Shown one piece after another: positions 42,761 through 42,879 of a stretch of 42,879 nt of DNA. A program made the position numbers and the translations under genes. This stretch comes from an uncultured Desulfovibrio sp. GTDB taxonomy: Bacteria > Desulfobacterota > Desulfovibrionia > Desulfovibrionales > Desulfovibrionaceae. Under the pieces are notes generated by a model. It searched no databases. It saw only the letters and a list, made by a program, of their open reading frames with translations, and was not told where the DNA came from. The number at the start of each line of letters is the position of its first letter. The first letter of the stretch is position 1. Location of the stretch: the NCBI GenBank assembly GCA_905235595.1, contig CAJOMG010000031.1, forward strand, positions 1 to 42,879. The letters are read 5' to 3'.

Positions 42761-42879
42761 TTAATAAAAGCATTAATTTGTTGTAATTAAAGCTATAATT
42801 TTTTATTATGCTATAATAATACCCCTATATATACCCCCTCATTTTATGGATGTAAAAAAATGTCTCTATACGCCATTGG

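Larger units (their letters stand above)
42564..42879. other. Right-end intergenic region, AT-rich after 42760
   Basis: 316 bases with no complete gene. It holds a hairpin (42568-42592: AGAGCTG/CAGCTCT), a terminator (42685-42727), a tRNA-Ser 3' fragment (42742-42760) and then strongly AT-rich DNA. An ATG at 42860 opens a frame running off the edge (MSLYAI), without a visible ribosome site. Confidence 0.6.

Noticed and set aside
1-42879. CRISPR arrays, insertion sequences, rRNA and complete tRNA genes
   Set aside because: I saw no regularly spaced repeats, transposase motifs, rRNA segments or full cloverleaf sequences in the window.

Overview
The window looks like chromosome of a strictly anaerobic, sulfite-respiring deltaproteobacterium of the Desulfovibrionaceae, possibly a relative of Bilophila or Desulfovibrio. 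The grounds are a Tat-exported periplasmic [NiFe] hydrogenase, an AprBA-type flavoenzyme, sulfoacetaldehyde acetyltransferase (Xsc), a FIST-GGDEF signalling protein, an aminofutalosine-deaminase-like amidohydrolase, and an unusual density of tripartite tricarboxylate transporters (three TTT systems within about 32 kb). The species assignment is inference.

Left part (1-16 kb): a C2-sulfonate (and perhaps C2-phosphonate) module. A 5'-truncated xsc copy, a nitroreductase, an MTA/SAH-deaminase-like gene and an HPt protein come first. A minus-strand operon follows (transcribed from 10436 down to 3896): tctA-tctB-tctC, a CoA-acylating aldehyde dehydrogenase of the SauS type, and a divergent succinyl-CoA-synthetase-like pair. 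Divergent from it are a PAS/sigma54 activator, a second full-length xsc and phnX. A consensus -24/-12 promoter precedes xsc2 and a near-consensus one precedes tctA. Repeated TTTTTAGACAG elements sit about 115-130 bp upstream of both, so the two arms look like one regulon. Proposed flow: import of sulfoacetate, ADP-forming CoA ligation, reduction to sulfoacetaldehyde, then Xsc cleavage to acetyl phosphate plus sulfite for respiration. PhnX adds an unexpected phosphonoacetaldehyde branch.

Middle (15-28 kb): an amidohydrolase and a TauE/SafE exporter; pyrB-pyrC behind what looks like a pyrBI-type attenuator; hynB-hynA; and a tctC-tctB-tctA-aprA-like-aprB-like operon divergent from a Crp/Fnr regulator. 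The AprBA-like pair keeps all eight cluster cysteines and the expected AprA active-site positions, but AprB lacks its C-terminal tail. This is a candidate undescribed respiratory oxidoreductase.

Right part (28-43 kb): a FIST-GGDEF cyclase, a GT-C-like membrane protein, and a translationally coupled pair of fusion proteins. The pair shares a FemAB/GNAT-like N-terminal domain; one member is fused to a TraB/GumN domain and the other to radical SAM-SPASM. I do not recognise this pair as a described system. A third TTT operon (tctC-tctB-tctA), a CstA-family carrier, an SGNH hydrolase and a His/Gly-rich exported protein follow. At 42742-42760 a 3' fragment of tRNA-Ser is followed by AT-rich DNA, which looks like an attachment site with a genomic island continuing past the right edge.
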